64,000 nt of DNA from Sphingobacterium sp. SYP-B4668 (GCF_027627455.1 NZ_CP115483.1:806001-870000), one strand, 5' to 3'; numbered from the stretch's first letter, positions 27,201-35,860 are shown. Numbers and translations: made by a program. The notes: generated by a model not told the origin, from the sequence alone.

Positions 27201-28286
27201 AGCCATCACATCACGCGCATCCTCATATGAATTAGATCGATTGCTCATCCATACCTCCACTTGAGTAATATTGATGGTCGTATTGATCAATGGTGCAAGT
27301 GCCAGCGTCTTGTTGTAATTGTCCCTGAAATATTGCGCTAAAAAATAGTGTTGATTGGCCTCATAATTATCTGCCTGTAACGTAAATTCACTTTCCTGAG
27401 CACCATTTGTAATGGTGATTTCTTTCTGTCGGGATCGCTGTTGCGAGAGTAGTCCGGTGAATTTTAGATTACCGAATTGCATTTGTGCCTTCACCCCGAA
27501 TAAAGATTGGACCCCTTGGATTAAAGTCGAATTAAGTGGCATCGATACATTACCCACCTCCAGTCTCCGTAAGATATCGTCATCTTTGGCTACATAGTCG
27601 AAGCGGATTTGATTTTCAAAATCAAATTGTGCAGATGAGTTGAAGTTGGCATTGACCTTTACACGCGTCCCGATATGACCCGTTAGATTCATGTTAATCT
27701 GTTGATCAAAGTCAAATCCCCATTGCTTACGTTTGGTCTCATCAAACATGGGGTTGGCATTGTTGTTATATTGCCCCATCAAGGTGATGTCTGCACTTCC
27801 TCTAGGAATGAGGTCAATCTTGTTGCTGCCAAATATTCTTTCAAAAGCAGGACTCTCTATTTCGATAACCGGAAATAGGCGTCTCCGACGTTCTTCCAGA
27901 AGACTTTTGTCAGCTAGCTCTTCCCAATAGTTCTTTTGTGTACGCTTTGCCTCGTAGTCTCTAAATTCGGGAAGGGTAAGATACATCGGTGGGCGGTATT
28001 GCTTGCCGCCTAATTTTTCTTTTAAAATATATTGACGGGATTCTGTATCATATTTAATCTCCCTTTGAATATTGCTGGGATAATCCAACGAAAATGGATT
28101 GTACTTTTTATGGATATTAAGAAAAGGATTGTCTTCAAAGCGGTAGGGAATAGCAGTAGAGTCCGGCTCTTTTTGTTGAGCCGACCGTATGGTTTGTCCA
28201 ATTACGCCTTCGTATGGAAAGATCAAGAAAAACGCAAGAACTAAGTAGATGTTTGTCTTCAAATGGTTGACATTAAAAATTTTCAC
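21228..28286 (-). CDS. sprA: SprA, outer-membrane translocon of the type IX secretion system
   Basis: A 2352-residue protein with a signal peptide (hydrophobic segment IYLVLAFFLIFPYEGVIG, then QTIRSA) followed by a huge beta-strand-rich body with many aromatic-ended strands and a C-terminal sequence ending in NFGINLRIMFQ, as expected of an outer-membrane barrel. Length, sequence (for example LPEFRDYEAKRTQKNYWEE and GAGR-like internal blocks) and phylogenetic context match SprA/SOV, the 36-strand barrel through which T9SS cargo crosses the outer membrane. It lies 136 nt downstream of ruvA on the same strand and has its own strong terminator. Other T9SS genes are not in the window, as is normal since they are scattered. 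Confidence 0.95.
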   Translation of the reverse strand: MKIFNVNHLKTNIYLVLAFFLIFPYEGVIGQTIRSAQQKEPDSTAIPYRFEDNPFLNIHKKYNPFSLDYPSNIQREIKYDTESRQYILKEKLGGKQYRPPMYLTLPEFRDYEAKRTQKNYWEELADKSLLEERRRRLFPVIEIESPAFERIFGSNKIDLIPRGSADITLMGQYNNNANPMFDETKRKQWGFDFDQQINMNLTGHIGTRVKVNANFNSSAQFDFENQIRFDYVAKDDDILRRLEVGNVSMPLNSTLIQGVQSLFGVKAQMQFGNLKFTGLLSQQRSRQKEITITNGAQESEFTLQADNYEANQHYFLAQYFRDNYNKTLALAPLINTTINITQVEVWMSNRSNSYEDARDVMALMDLGENSPYNTQVIAGRPTPSGFPSSGIPNESNPAVSNNLLELLGNNGRPTNGTFVQNLFGGSGGNDNYAKMTYARKLVENRDYTVERKLGYISLNLPLNADQILAVAYRYTANGREYQVGEFSSDRPVTPSNPEMLYAKLLKNEVLKTKLPTWDLMMKNIYALGAYNVSNSNFILQIYRTENESGTERPAIYEGQRTTEKTWLELTGLDRLNQQQAQIPDGYFDYIENITIEPKRGKLIFPVVEPFGRDLASQFVTGAEQALIDKYTFPELYDSTKVAAQQQFPTKNRYRIKGRYNSAMGTEYQIGAFNITRGSIQVMAGGAMLQEGVDYTIDYEIGRLRILNEALMLSGQPIRVTVEDDAMYNLQQKTLMGGRFDYLVNDNLQVGATIMNLTEKPLTEKVNIGEEPMSNTMLGADLSYNAPSRWLTRMIDKLPFLSTKEESSISFYGEFAKLIPGHPKGLDTENGRTGTTYIDDFENSVSYIDLKNQYSWQISGTPRMFSESALTDNLQYGYNRALLAFYNIDPIFYRNNSLTPNNITTSELSDHRVREVGEKEVFPNKDTRSGQNEWLQTLDLAFYPTLRGPYNYTTTGINNDGTLANPKSRWGGMFRKIDNTDFEAQNIEFIEMWMMDPALTNPNKDGGDIYFNLGSISEDILKDGRKSLENSISPIGDMSQVDQTNWGRVTKNQPVVQAFDNDSQSRERQDVGLDGLNDADESTFHGSFLSQLQGILNPTALDDLRNDPSSDNYMYFRSQQMDQQAAGILKRYQRYNGVDGNSKTNEQSQRDFGVETSASTLLPDGEDVNRDNNMNEIDEYYQYRISLRPQDLIVGKNHIVDEQITKVKLVNDAEVDVKWYKFRIPLTQYESKFGDIQDFKSIRFVRTFLTNFADTAIVRLAKMQLVKGEWRRYNAENNPSKVISDYSMGVVASDNSIFDVANISVEENGNRDPIPYIQPPGINRQVDWTNNNYNVRLNEQALSMDVLNLRDGYGRGTYKTSSHDFRPYGRIEMFIHAEGQNLRNGDAHAFLRVGTDDRYNYYEYDMPLFVTPYGTTSPDLIWPNENRMNIQIRLFQDAKLARDKATLNGQPWPLDVPFEYKDGNNIITVVGAPDISKVRYYMMGVRNPLKGSSSSSPNDDGSDISGSFWFNELRLTDFDDKGGWAATARLNLKLADFANVSVSGTKSSIGFGYLSQRMNERSRNEDLYFDFMSNAELGKFFPRDFGLVIPFYFSYSKQTSTPEYNPLNPDIELNSALANLSRNQQDSLLRLVQDYTTRKSFSLTNVRKIRMNNERPIRPWDIENFSATYAFSAYNHRDYSVASSIQKNYRAALDYNFSNSSVKFIEPLKNVIKSDYLKILKDFNFNLMPSLINFRVDVNRIYSENTIRDNTSDNVLPTLYNKNFDMSRIYGISWDLTKSLRLDFNATNYSIIDEPDGRVNGVKRDTMWNNFWKMGRTTDYNHMLNIAYTLPISKLPYLDWVNVITRYGAQFNWQSEPLLSLRSPDINIGNSIQNNRTIQVNPSLNMVGLYNKFGFIRRNSGRNAKGSNAFLVQLLTSIRKIDGAYTKIEGTYLPGYLPKTKAFGYDFDANAPGWGFLFGSQSDILQRAINNDWLSTDSMQTQMFTRSFAENLSLVANLEPVKGLRIDLTAARTDNYNYTATVQFNSTTNAFESVTPYTTGNYSITQIAISTVFKDHQALFQKFEENRMTISHRLAEINPNSVGSATDFYADGYGKAQQDVVVNSFLSTYLGKNISKEKLSSTPRFPLPNWRISYNGLNKIPGLEDIFTSLTVLHSYASQYTISGYNSVIRYEEKSDAPSARDVNGNFLPENQFQQISIIDQFVPLLGLDARFKNNLSATSEYRRNRNLNFSLQNSQMAMMTEEAFVLGIGYRKNNFRLPFGWFSDRKMNSDLNFKLDVAINDRKTMVYRSDLNRSEISAGNKSISFNPTLDYMINQMYNIRLFLNTNSVKPYTSQNYATSYTNFGINLRIMFQ

Positions 28287-28422
28287 AACAGATTAATTGA
28301 TCTCAAAAAGTAAGCATATGCAAATATCAACTATTTTGCATAACAAAACAACCATTATATTCTTAGTTAGGAGAATGACAATGGTAACTTATCCAGAAAT
28401 GTTATTTAATGTAGCAATGTGG

Positions 28423-29007
28423 CTACAATCGCTTGAGCGCCAGTTTAATGAGGTTTTCTACTGTTAGGTCGGGGTTCGCGGTGACAATACTATTCAATAC
28501 TTTTTCAGCTTGAGCCTTGACAAAGCCTAGCATTATGAGCGCAGCCAGTGCTTCTTCAGGTACCGATTGTTTGGTAATAATTGGTGATATCAAGGCATCC
28601 GGTCCTTGCTTTTTCAACTTATCCTGTAATTCGAGGATGACACGCTGAGCAGTTTTCGGACCTATTCCTTTAATTTTTTGAATAATATTCACCTGTCCAT
28701 TGATGATGGCAGATTGGATTTCTTCGGGGGTAATAGATGATAAGATCATCCGGCCAGTATTTGGGCCAATTCCTGAGACAGAAATAAGATGTTCGAATAG
28801 CTTGCGTTCACTCTCGGTCGCAAATCCAAACAAGGTCTGCGAATCTTCGCGAACCTGAAAGGAGATGAACAGCATGCAGTTCTCTTGGTCCTTGATAGCA
28901 GAAAACGTATAGAGCGAGATATGGACATAATAGCCAATCCCACCCACATCGATAACAACGTGGGTGGGGGCTTTAAAAACTAATTTACCATTTAAATATT
29001 CGTACAT
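28423..29007 (-). CDS. ruvA: Holliday junction branch migration protein RuvA
   Basis: A 194-residue RuvA that binds four-way DNA junctions and loads the RuvB motor. The N-terminal OB fold (MYEYLNGKLVFKAPTHVVID) is followed by two helix-hairpin-helix motifs, LISVSGIGPNTGRMIL and IKGIGPKTAQRVIL, and the C-terminal RuvB-binding domain begins near SVPEEALAALIMLGF. Length is typical. It starts six nucleotides after the malic enzyme stop and may be read from the same transcript; the sprA gene follows on the same strand. This ruvA-sprA neighbourhood is frequent in Bacteroidota to my knowledge. Confidence 0.95.
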   Translation of the reverse strand: MYEYLNGKLVFKAPTHVVIDVGGIGYYVHISLYTFSAIKDQENCMLFISFQVREDSQTLFGFATESERKLFEHLISVSGIGPNTGRMILSSITPEEIQSAIINGQVNIIQKIKGIGPKTAQRVILELQDKLKKQGPDALISPIITKQSVPEEALAALIMLGFVKAQAEKVLNSIVTANPDLTVENLIKLALKRL

Positions 29008-29013
29008 GTACGG

Positions 29014-31302
29014 TTATTTTTGTTGATTTTTTACTTTTTGATAGGATTGCACATCTACTACCGCAATGGTGACCATATTTACGATTTCGCGAACAGAACT
29101 ATCGAGTTGTAGTACATGGATAGGTTTATTCATACCCAAGAGAATAGGACCTACGGCTTCAGCATTCCCAATCTCCTGTAGCAATTTGTAGGCTATATTC
29201 CCAGACTCTAAGTTAGGGAAAACTAATGTATTTGCAGCATGCCCATTCAAGCTACTGAACGGAAAGTTTGCGGCAAGCATATCCTTATTCATTGCAAAGT
29301 TAGCCTGAAGGTCTCCATCTACAATAATTGAGGGATACTGGTCATGTAATATCTGGGCGGCTCTACGTACTTTATGAGGTGTATCCCCTTCGTTAGAACC
29401 AAAGTTGGAATATGACAGAAGTGCTATTCTTGGTTCTACACCCATTTTACGGATAGCCTTATCCAATAATACCGTGATATCAACCAGTTCTTCTGAAGTA
29501 GGGTTTGCATTGACCGTAGTGTCTCCGAAAAAGACGGGACCTTTTTCAGTTAACATCATGTACATCCCTGCAATTCTACTTCCTGGCTGCGCACCGATGA
29601 CATGGAGTGCAGGACGAATCGTTTTTGCGTAATTTTTTGTCAATCCCGAAATCAATGTATCCGCCTCTCCAAATTCGACTAGACTTGCTCCGAAGTAGTT
29701 TCGGTCGAGTAACATTTTTTCCGCATCCAAGCGGGATACTCCACGACGTTGTCTTTTTTTGTAAAGATGATCTACAAAATTTTTATAACGATCAGATTCC
29801 ATATCCTCAAGTGGGTCGATGATTTCCACACCTTCAAGCTCGAGTGCATATTCATTTATTAGACTATTTATCTTAGCTTTCTTGCCTAATAAGATTGGAA
29901 TCGCGATACCTTCTTCCTTGACGATCTGAGCAGCGCGCAGCGTCTTGTAGTTGTCTGCCTCCGCAAATACCACACGCTTAGGATCTCTCTTGGCAACCAT
30001 TGTTAAATCACGCATGATGCGGTCGTCCTTGCCCATACGTTGACGTAGGTCTTCCTTATATTTATCCCAATCAGTAATGGGCTGCCGAGCTACTCCCGAT
30101 GCTATAGCCGCTTTGGCCACCGCTATAGACACTTCTGTAATTAACCTCGGGTCGGTAGGTTTAGGGATAATATATTCAATGCCAAACTTAATGTTATTGG
30201 CGTTGTAAGCTTGGTTTACAGACTCGGGAACAGATTGTTTTGCTAGTTCAGCAATAGCTTTTACTGCCGCGATTTTCATGTCTTCATTTATAGCCGTAGC
30301 ACGTACGTCCAGAGCACCTCTAAAAATATATGGAAATCCAAGGACATTGTTTACCTGGTTAGGATAGTCCGAGCGGCCTGTACCCATGATGATATCTTGA
30401 CGTGTTGCCAAAGCCAATTCGTAAGCAATTTCTGGATTCGGATTAGCCATCGCCAAGACAATAGGTTTGTCGGCCATTGATAGCAACATTTCTGGAGTCA
30501 TGACATCCGCTTTAGAAAGGCCAATGAATACATCGGCACCTATTAGGGCGTCTTCCAAACTGTGTAAGTCTTGTTCTGTCGCAAAACAAGCCTTCAGACT
30601 ATCCAGATTTTCTCTGTCTTTTCGGATTACTCCCTTGCTATCCAGCATGACGATGTTTTCCTTTTTTGCACCTACAGATATGTACATTCCTGTACATGAA
30701 ATAGCCGCTGCGCCGGCTCCATTAACGACGATTTTTACTTTAGCGATGTCTTTGCCCTGGAGTTCGCAGGCATTGATTAATGCCGCACCGGAGATGATAG
30801 CCGTACCGTGCTGATCATCGTGCATTACCGGGATGGACATCTCTTCTTTTAATCTTCTTTCGATCTCGAAGCACTCAGGCGCTTTGATATCCTCCAAATT
30901 GATCCCGCCGAAGGTTGGTTCCAATGCTTTTACGATATTGACAAATTCATCGACATTCTTGGTGTCCAATTCAATGTCAAAAACGTCAATATCTGCAAAT
31001 ATCTTGAATAGTAAGCCTTTGCCCTCCATTACGGGCTTGCCTGCCTGCGCGCCAATATCGCCAAGTCCAAGTACTGCCGTACCGTTACTGATGACAGCGA
31101 CAAGATTCCCTTTCGCGGTATATTTATAAGCATCCTCTTTGTTGGCTGCGATTGCGAGACAAGGCTCTGCAACACCAGGGGAGTACGCTAGTGATAAATC
31201 TCTCTGTGAATTTGTAGGTTTGGTTGGTACCACAGCGATTTTTCCGGGGCGACCCATCGAGTGGTAATTTAAAGCTTCTTGCTTACGATTGATTTTACTC
31301 AT
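29014..31302 (-). CDS. maeB: NADP-dependent malic enzyme with phosphotransacetylase-like domain
   Basis: A 762-residue MaeB-type malic enzyme that decarboxylates malate to pyruvate with NADP. The malic enzyme part (about 1-425) shows [53 protein letters not shown], a dinucleotide fold [10 protein letters not shown] and AMANPNPEI. The C-terminal third (about 430-762) is a PTA_PTB domain ([16 protein letters not shown]), regulatory rather than catalytic in known homologues, where acetyl-CoA acts as effector. The upstream box TACATTTG suggests its own promoter. Confidence 0.93.
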   Translation of the reverse strand: MSKINRKQEALNYHSMGRPGKIAVVPTKPTNSQRDLSLAYSPGVAEPCLAIAANKEDAYKYTAKGNLVAVISNGTAVLGLGDIGAQAGKPVMEGKGLLFKIFADIDVFDIELDTKNVDEFVNIVKALEPTFGGINLEDIKAPECFEIERRLKEEMSIPVMHDDQHGTAIISGAALINACELQGKDIAKVKIVVNGAGAAAISCTGMYISVGAKKENIVMLDSKGVIRKDRENLDSLKACFATEQDLHSLEDALIGADVFIGLSKADVMTPEMLLSMADKPIVLAMANPNPEIAYELALATRQDIIMGTGRSDYPNQVNNVLGFPYIFRGALDVRATAINEDMKIAAVKAIAELAKQSVPESVNQAYNANNIKFGIEYIIPKPTDPRLITEVSIAVAKAAIASGVARQPITDWDKYKEDLRQRMGKDDRIMRDLTMVAKRDPKRVVFAEADNYKTLRAAQIVKEEGIAIPILLGKKAKINSLINEYALELEGVEIIDPLEDMESDRYKNFVDHLYKKRQRRGVSRLDAEKMLLDRNYFGASLVEFGEADTLISGLTKNYAKTIRPALHVIGAQPGSRIAGMYMMLTEKGPVFFGDTTVNANPTSEELVDITVLLDKAIRKMGVEPRIALLSYSNFGSNEGDTPHKVRRAAQILHDQYPSIIVDGDLQANFAMNKDMLAANFPFSSLNGHAANTLVFPNLESGNIAYKLLQEIGNAEAVGPILLGMNKPIHVLQLDSSVREIVNMVTIAVVDVQSYQKVKNQQK

Positions 31303-31344
31303 TGTGCACTATACTTATTTCGGTTATTTACTTATTTAAGGCTA

Positions 31345-31352
31345 CAAATGTA
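31345..31352 (-). promoter_or_regulatory. -7 box for maeB
   Basis: The minus strand reads TACATTTG, an exact match to TAnnTTTG, 43 nt before the maeB start codon. No clear -33 TTTG is seen. Confidence 0.45.
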
Positions 31353-31423
31353 GTTTTCTTTTTTGGACATCGATTGTTTTTAAGATATTAATCTTCTTAA
31401 AAAAAAGGTTTTAAACGAATTTT

Positions 31424-32851
31424 TTACTTCAATGTGTTGAGTAGGCTGAACATTGTTTCTCTCATTTTTGACCCCGAGCCTTCAAAATTGTTGACCAGCA
31501 GACTAAAGGTGTATTCTTGACCAGCAGCTGATTTTTGATAACCCGTGTATCCTAGTGCTCCGCCAATGGTACCGCTCTTCATTTTCATTCCATTGTAAGT
31601 AGGTAGGCTTTTATAGAAACCGTCATACCACGATCGGGTCCTGGCGTAATTCATGATCTTTGTCATGGCCGCAGTCGTGACACGGTTTTGTGGCGAAAGC
31701 CCTGAGCCATCTACAAAGTTCAGCTCGCCCTCGGGGATATTGAGCTTAGCTTTCCAAAACTTTTTAACCATCTCTGCCGCACCTTCCGTATCCGCTTTTT
31801 GACCACTATACATTCCAATCGTTCGCAGCAATGTTTCGCCATATAAGTTGATGCTTTTTTGGTTGAACCAATGAATTATATCTGTCAATTTGGGTGATTC
31901 ATGGACATCCAATTCTACCCTATGGATATCTAGAGTCATGCCGAGTTCATCTATTTGTTTACCCGTCATCGGTTCGTTTTCCGTCAATATATTGATACGG
32001 CGAAGTGCCTTCTGTAGTTGGTAGGCGGCATCATACGCGGGGTCGGGAACGGATATCTCGATTGTCTTTTTAAGGTCTATTCCATATGTTCCACGTGCGT
32101 AGATTTTGGTAGAATAAGGAGCGGAGTATGCATACACATTATCGCCAGTTCCCTTTGGTCCCGTGATCGCTTCATTGTAGATGTTCAGATAAGAAGAGTC
32201 TACCGTCAGCGAGGTGATTTCTGTTTTATCTCCAGGTCGTGAGCCAGCTTTGAAATTTAGCCCTATACTATTTTCCCGCCAATTGAGGCCTGAGGTGCCT
32301 GCACCATAATAGTTGCCAATATCCGTCCAAGTCCATCCGCCAGGAACGGTATTGCCATTAAAATACCTATCATCACCTATGATGCTGCCTTCAATACATT
32401 GAATTCCCGCATTTTGAATCGCATAGACCCATTTGTTTAACAATGACTCTTCGTTCATTTCTGGGAATCTTGCACTCGCAAGCGTAGGGTCTCCTCCTCC
32501 TTCGATGACGATATTGCCACGCAAGGTGCCGAGACTATCAATCTCACCTGTATAATAGAGCTTGGTCTTGAATGTGAAGTTGGGGCCAAGTAAATCAAGT
32601 GCTGTCGCTGATGTGATGACCTTCAGGGTAGATGCTGTGGGCAGTCCGGTTTCTCCGTTCTTAGAGAAAACTACTTTTCCCGTCTTCGCGTCAATGACCG
32701 TTAGGGATGCCATTCCGTATTTGAGATTCGGTTGTTGCTCAAATGTTTGATAAGCTTGTTCAATAGTCTTTGCGTCTTGAGCCGAAGCCATGACACTCAT
32801 TACATTTATACAAATGATGGTTACTAGATTTTTAATAAAGATTTTCTTCAT
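31424..32851 (-). CDS. dacB: D-alanyl-D-alanine carboxypeptidase/endopeptidase, PBP4 type (S13)
   Basis: A 475-residue S13 family penicillin-binding protein with a signal peptide (hydrophobic to about residue 24, MASAQ). The active-site SxxK is S74-T-L-K77 in PTASTLKVIT. The SxN region is DGSGLSPQNRVT and the third motif is KSG in MKMKSGTIGGALGYTGY. It trims peptidoglycan cross-links or pentapeptides in the periplasm. The gene has a long upstream region (over 600 nt) shared with the divergent pepP gene, with a promoter-like block 270-300 nt upstream. Confidence 0.93.
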   Translation of the reverse strand: MKKIFIKNLVTIICINVMSVMASAQDAKTIEQAYQTFEQQPNLKYGMASLTVIDAKTGKVVFSKNGETGLPTASTLKVITSATALDLLGPNFTFKTKLYYTGEIDSLGTLRGNIVIEGGGDPTLASARFPEMNEESLLNKWVYAIQNAGIQCIEGSIIGDDRYFNGNTVPGGWTWTDIGNYYGAGTSGLNWRENSIGLNFKAGSRPGDKTEITSLTVDSSYLNIYNEAITGPKGTGDNVYAYSAPYSTKIYARGTYGIDLKKTIEISVPDPAYDAAYQLQKALRRINILTENEPMTGKQIDELGMTLDIHRVELDVHESPKLTDIIHWFNQKSINLYGETLLRTIGMYSGQKADTEGAAEMVKKFWKAKLNIPEGELNFVDGSGLSPQNRVTTAAMTKIMNYARTRSWYDGFYKSLPTYNGMKMKSGTIGGALGYTGYQKSAAGQEYTFSLLVNNFEGSGSKMRETMFSLLNTLK

Positions 32852-33465
32852 CTATTGTTTTAGTTTATACCGTTCCCTTCTTTAAGACCAGATACGTGCC
32901 AAAGTCCAGTCGCGTAAGCGTGTTATAGTCTGGTATAGCTTTTTATACATCTGTTTTTTTTAGGATATAGGCCGGTTTCCGTCAGCCTTTTCCTGTCTTA
33001 GAGCCGTTCTTTATCTATATTTTATTCCGAGAACATTTTACATACTTTCGCCTTTATTGGTACTGGCACTTCATGAAGATCCTCGTGGTGTCCGGTTTAT
33101 AAACCAATATAGGTAAGGCAAACTTAGATAAAATGCTTTGCATTCACGAATTCCGAATAGATAAAAAGCGTGTCGTAATAGCCACCCAATAGGCCACTCT
33201 ACCGTATTTTAAAGATTTTAATGCTTTGACGGCGTCATTTTCCAATCAGACATTATACATGCATTCTTGTAGCGATAGCAAATAATCGCAGCCAGGACGT
33301 AAGCCAGACAGAGACACCAGTATCGTTTGCTCAGGGATACCCATTATAAAAAGATGATTTAATAAGCCTAATTTACGGGATACATAAAGTCAAAACTTAA
33401 TAACGCGATTATTTACTTATTCTCGAATTGACTAACTTGCGTCCATTATAAAATACAGTGTCGTA
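32852..33465. other. 614-nt intergenic region between dacB and the aminopeptidase gene
   Basis: No open frame looks coding. It holds a minus-strand promoter-like block at 33119-33150 that nearly duplicates the hisC promoter, and closer to dacB a possible stem ACCAGA (32887-32892) with TCTGGT (32929-32934) enclosing CGCGTAAGCG. The sequence GGTTTATAAACC (about 33095-33106) is a 12-bp palindrome. If the minus-strand promoter is real, dacB has an untranslated leader of about 260 nt. Confidence 0.5.
33119..33150 (-). promoter_or_regulatory. Promoter-like block nearly identical to the hisC promoter
   Basis: Read on the minus strand: TTCG, exactly 20 nt, then TAAGTTTG. It differs from the hisC promoter block (10620-10651) at only three of 32 positions, including 19/20 identity in the spacer, which promoters normally do not conserve. 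It points toward dacB. Confidence 0.6.
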
Positions 33466-35244
33466 ATGAAGCATATAGAAAAATTGACTGCTATCCGTAG
33501 CTTGATGAAACAACAAGGGATTGATGGATATATCATTCCTTCGTCCGACCCTCATATCAGTGAGTACTTACCGGAAAGGTATAAATGTATCGAGTGGGCC
33601 TCTGGGTTTACAGGTTCAGCGGGTACTTTAGCGATTACTCAAGATTTTGCTGGTCTTTGGACAGATTCCCGCTATTTTGTTCAGGCCGAGGAACAATTGG
33701 CAGGTTCGGGCTTTGAATTGGTGAAACTTAAGGTGCAGGGCAATGCCGAGTATGCCGAATGGTTAGCCCAGACACTACCTACGGGATCTCTTGTTGGTTT
33801 TGATGGTAATCTAGCCTCTTTACAAGTTGCCCAAGCTGTACAGCAATCGCTGATGCCCTTTGGTATAAAAGTAGCTGGACACGCTGATTTGTTATCATCT
33901 TTATGGGCAGATAGACCATCGCTTCCTTCTGCTCCAGCTTATCTGTTGGATGAATCGACAACAGGTCAATCCACGGTATCCAAAATAGCAGCTGTACGCC
34001 AATCATTAACTAAGGATCGAATTGCAGCTCATTTAATCTCTTCTTTGGACGATTTAGCTTGGCTTTTGAATATACGAGGGCAGGATGTGCCCTGCAATCC
34101 GGTAGTATTAGGATTTGTCCTTTTGACGGCAACTGATACGTCTTTATATATTGAACCGACCAAGCTTGATACTGATGTCGTCGCTTCTTTAGCAGCTTCA
34201 GGCGTGCAGGTGAAACCCTATCTGCAAGTATACAATGACATAAAAGCACTGACGGTAGATACAATTCTGCTAGATCCTAAACGGACTTGTTTTGCGGTAT
34301 ATGATCAGATTCCCAAGCATATCCTTATTGTAGAGAAATTGAACCCCTCAACATCTCTTAAGGCCATAAAAAATGAAGTTGAAATCAATCATACCCGTCA
34401 GACGATGATTCAGGATGGCGTGGCGATGACTCGATTTTTTAAGTGGGTCGAAGAGGAGGTTGCTGGTGGAGAGTTGACCGAGTTGTCTATTGCGAAGAAG
34501 TTGCGAGGACTACGGGCCGATCGACCTGGTTTTGTCGATGTGAGCTTTAATACTATTGCTGGATACCTGGAGCATGGAGCATTACCTCATTATTCTGCCA
34601 CGGAGGAAAGTAATGCTCAACTCTTCTCTAAGGGACTCTTGTTGGTGGATTCTGGAGGTCAGTATAAAACAGGGACTACAGACATTACCCGCGTCATATC
34701 ACTGGGAGGACTGACCCAAGCTGAAAAAGAAGACTATACCATCGTCCTGAAAGGCACTATTGAAGGCTCACAAGCTGTCTTCCCAAAGGGTACGCGTGGA
34801 TACCAGATTGATGCGATTACACGTCGTCCTATTTGGGAGACCATGCGCAACTACGGTCACGGCACAGGTCATGGAGTCGGTTTCTTTTTAAATGTCCATG
34901 AGGGCCCACATACCTTTAACCCGTCCAATGTTGATGTCGCCATCGAGGCGGGTATGATTACCTCTATTGAACCAGGGCTGTACCGAATAGGTAAGTATGG
35001 TATTCGAATAGAAAATCTAGTCTTGAGCAAGCATATCGAGGCAAATGAATTTGGCGAATTCATGGATTTTGAGACATTGACACTCTGTTACATCGCAACG
35101 GATCTCGTCGATACCTCTCTATTGGCCCAATCGCACATCGACTGGCTAAATGCATACAATAAAGCCGTCTATGAGCGCATCTCTCCTTTATTAGAAATGG
35201 AAGAGTGCGAATGGCTTGCCGATAAGTGTAAGGCTATTTCGTAA
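33466..35244 (+). CDS. Xaa-Pro aminopeptidase (aminopeptidase P, M24B)
   Basis: A 592-residue long-form aminopeptidase P that removes N-terminal residues before proline. It has two creatinase-N domains (about 1-135 and 160-300) and the pita-bread M24 domain (about 310-530). The dinuclear metal ligands are visible: LLVDSGGQYKTGTTDITR (two Asp), GTGHGVGFFLNVHEGPH (His), SIEPGLYRIG (Glu) and YGIRIENLV (Glu). A C-terminal extension with the block LTLCYIATDLVD follows, as in eukaryotic-like APP1 enzymes. No signal peptide, so cytoplasmic. A bidirectional hairpin follows the stop. Confidence 0.93.
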   Translation: MKHIEKLTAIRSLMKQQGIDGYIIPSSDPHISEYLPERYKCIEWASGFTGSAGTLAITQDFAGLWTDSRYFVQAEEQLAGSGFELVKLKVQGNAEYAEWLAQTLPTGSLVGFDGNLASLQVAQAVQQSLMPFGIKVAGHADLLSSLWADRPSLPSAPAYLLDESTTGQSTVSKIAAVRQSLTKDRIAAHLISSLDDLAWLLNIRGQDVPCNPVVLGFVLLTATDTSLYIEPTKLDTDVVASLAASGVQVKPYLQVYNDIKALTVDTILLDPKRTCFAVYDQIPKHILIVEKLNPSTSLKAIKNEVEINHTRQTMIQDGVAMTRFFKWVEEEVAGGELTELSIAKKLRGLRADRPGFVDVSFNTIAGYLEHGALPHYSATEESNAQLFSKGLLLVDSGGQYKTGTTDITRVISLGGLTQAEKEDYTIVLKGTIEGSQAVFPKGTRGYQIDAITRRPIWETMRNYGHGTGHGVGFFLNVHEGPHTFNPSNVDVAIEAGMITSIEPGLYRIGKYGIRIENLVLSKHIEANEFGEFMDFETLTLCYIATDLVDTSLLAQSHIDWLNAYNKAVYERISPLLEMEECEWLADKCKAIS

Positions 35245-35257
35245 TCGAAATTGTTCG

Positions 35258-35287
35258 TTAAGCCCCTATCTAGCAATAGGGGCTTAA
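35258..35287. terminator. Bidirectional hairpin between convergent genes
   Basis: TTAAGCCCCTA (35258-35268) and TAGGGGCTTAA (35277-35287) form a perfect 11-bp stem with an eight-base loop, between the aminopeptidase gene and the leftward HMA-like gene. T tracts on either side are short, so efficiency is uncertain. Confidence 0.7.
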
Positions 35288-35301
35288 TTCAGGGAGCAGT
35301 C

Positions 35302-35520
35302 CTATTCCTCATAAAGACGTTGTGCTTCAATACCCACTATTTCTAGCTCTTTTATGATTAATTGATGATCCAGGCACTTGCCTTCAATCACCAAGACATT
35401 GTAAATCGAATCCAAATCTATCTTCCATTTGGTAATGCCATCGAATTTTCTGATGACAAGGTAAATTTTCTGTAGCAAGCTCGTGCATTGAACATTGGTC
35501 TCAAACATTAATTTTTCCAT
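35302..35520 (-). CDS. HMA-like small protein lacking the CxxC metal motif
   Basis: A 72-residue protein with the length and beta-alpha-beta pattern of a heavy-metal-associated (HMA) domain: MEKLMFETNVQCTSLLQKIY, then KWKIDLDSIYNVLVIEGK and a C-terminal helix-strand IIKELEIVGIEAQRL. In canonical members the metal site is M-x-C-x-x-C after the first strand. Here only the first cysteine (C12) remains and the second position is leucine, so metal binding of the usual kind is doubtful. Start codon ATG with an upstream AAAGGCC. It is convergent with the aminopeptidase gene. Confidence 0.65.
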   Translation of the reverse strand: MEKLMFETNVQCTSLLQKIYLVIRKFDGITKWKIDLDSIYNVLVIEGKCLDHQLIIKELEIVGIEAQRLYEE

Positions 35521-35860
35521 GGCCTTTGTATTTTAGATAAAGATTTCGTTTTTAGAAATCTTTGGGTTTAACAATTAAGTAGATTTTACATGAGGACGTA
35601 GAAATTTCCCCTTACAGCATATGTTGGTATTTAAGAATTCGAATAGCAGCTGTGCTATTTTCTTAAATATTAATATCGCCCTCACTATTAGTGAGTTGTG
35701 TATTGTGAATTTATAAAAAAATGACAACAATCTCAAATTTTTAGGTTACATAATGTAATAACATTTAGAAATAGTGTAATCACTGATCAAACAGATACAG
35801 GCTGTTTGATATAGAGCGAGAGCCGTGTTTGTTATCGGGTCTCAAAAAATTGTATTTTAA
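35521..35860. other. Dyad-rich region upstream of the TetR gene
   Basis: A 340-nt stretch without a gene, containing several inverted repeats. They are AAAGATTTC/GAAATCTTT (35539-35563); a two-tier hairpin ATTTAAGAA, AATAGCA / TGCTATT, TTCTTAAAT (35629-35668); a 15-bp palindrome CTCACTATTAGTGAG (35681-35695); and ATCAAACAG/CTGTTTGAT (35786-35810). The first lies close to the HMA-like gene start; the others face the TetR promoter. Confidence 0.7.

Noticed and set aside
28410..28427. Terminator TGTAGC/GCTACA at the end of ruvA
   Set aside because: Short stem that overlaps the ruvA stop codon and has no T tract.
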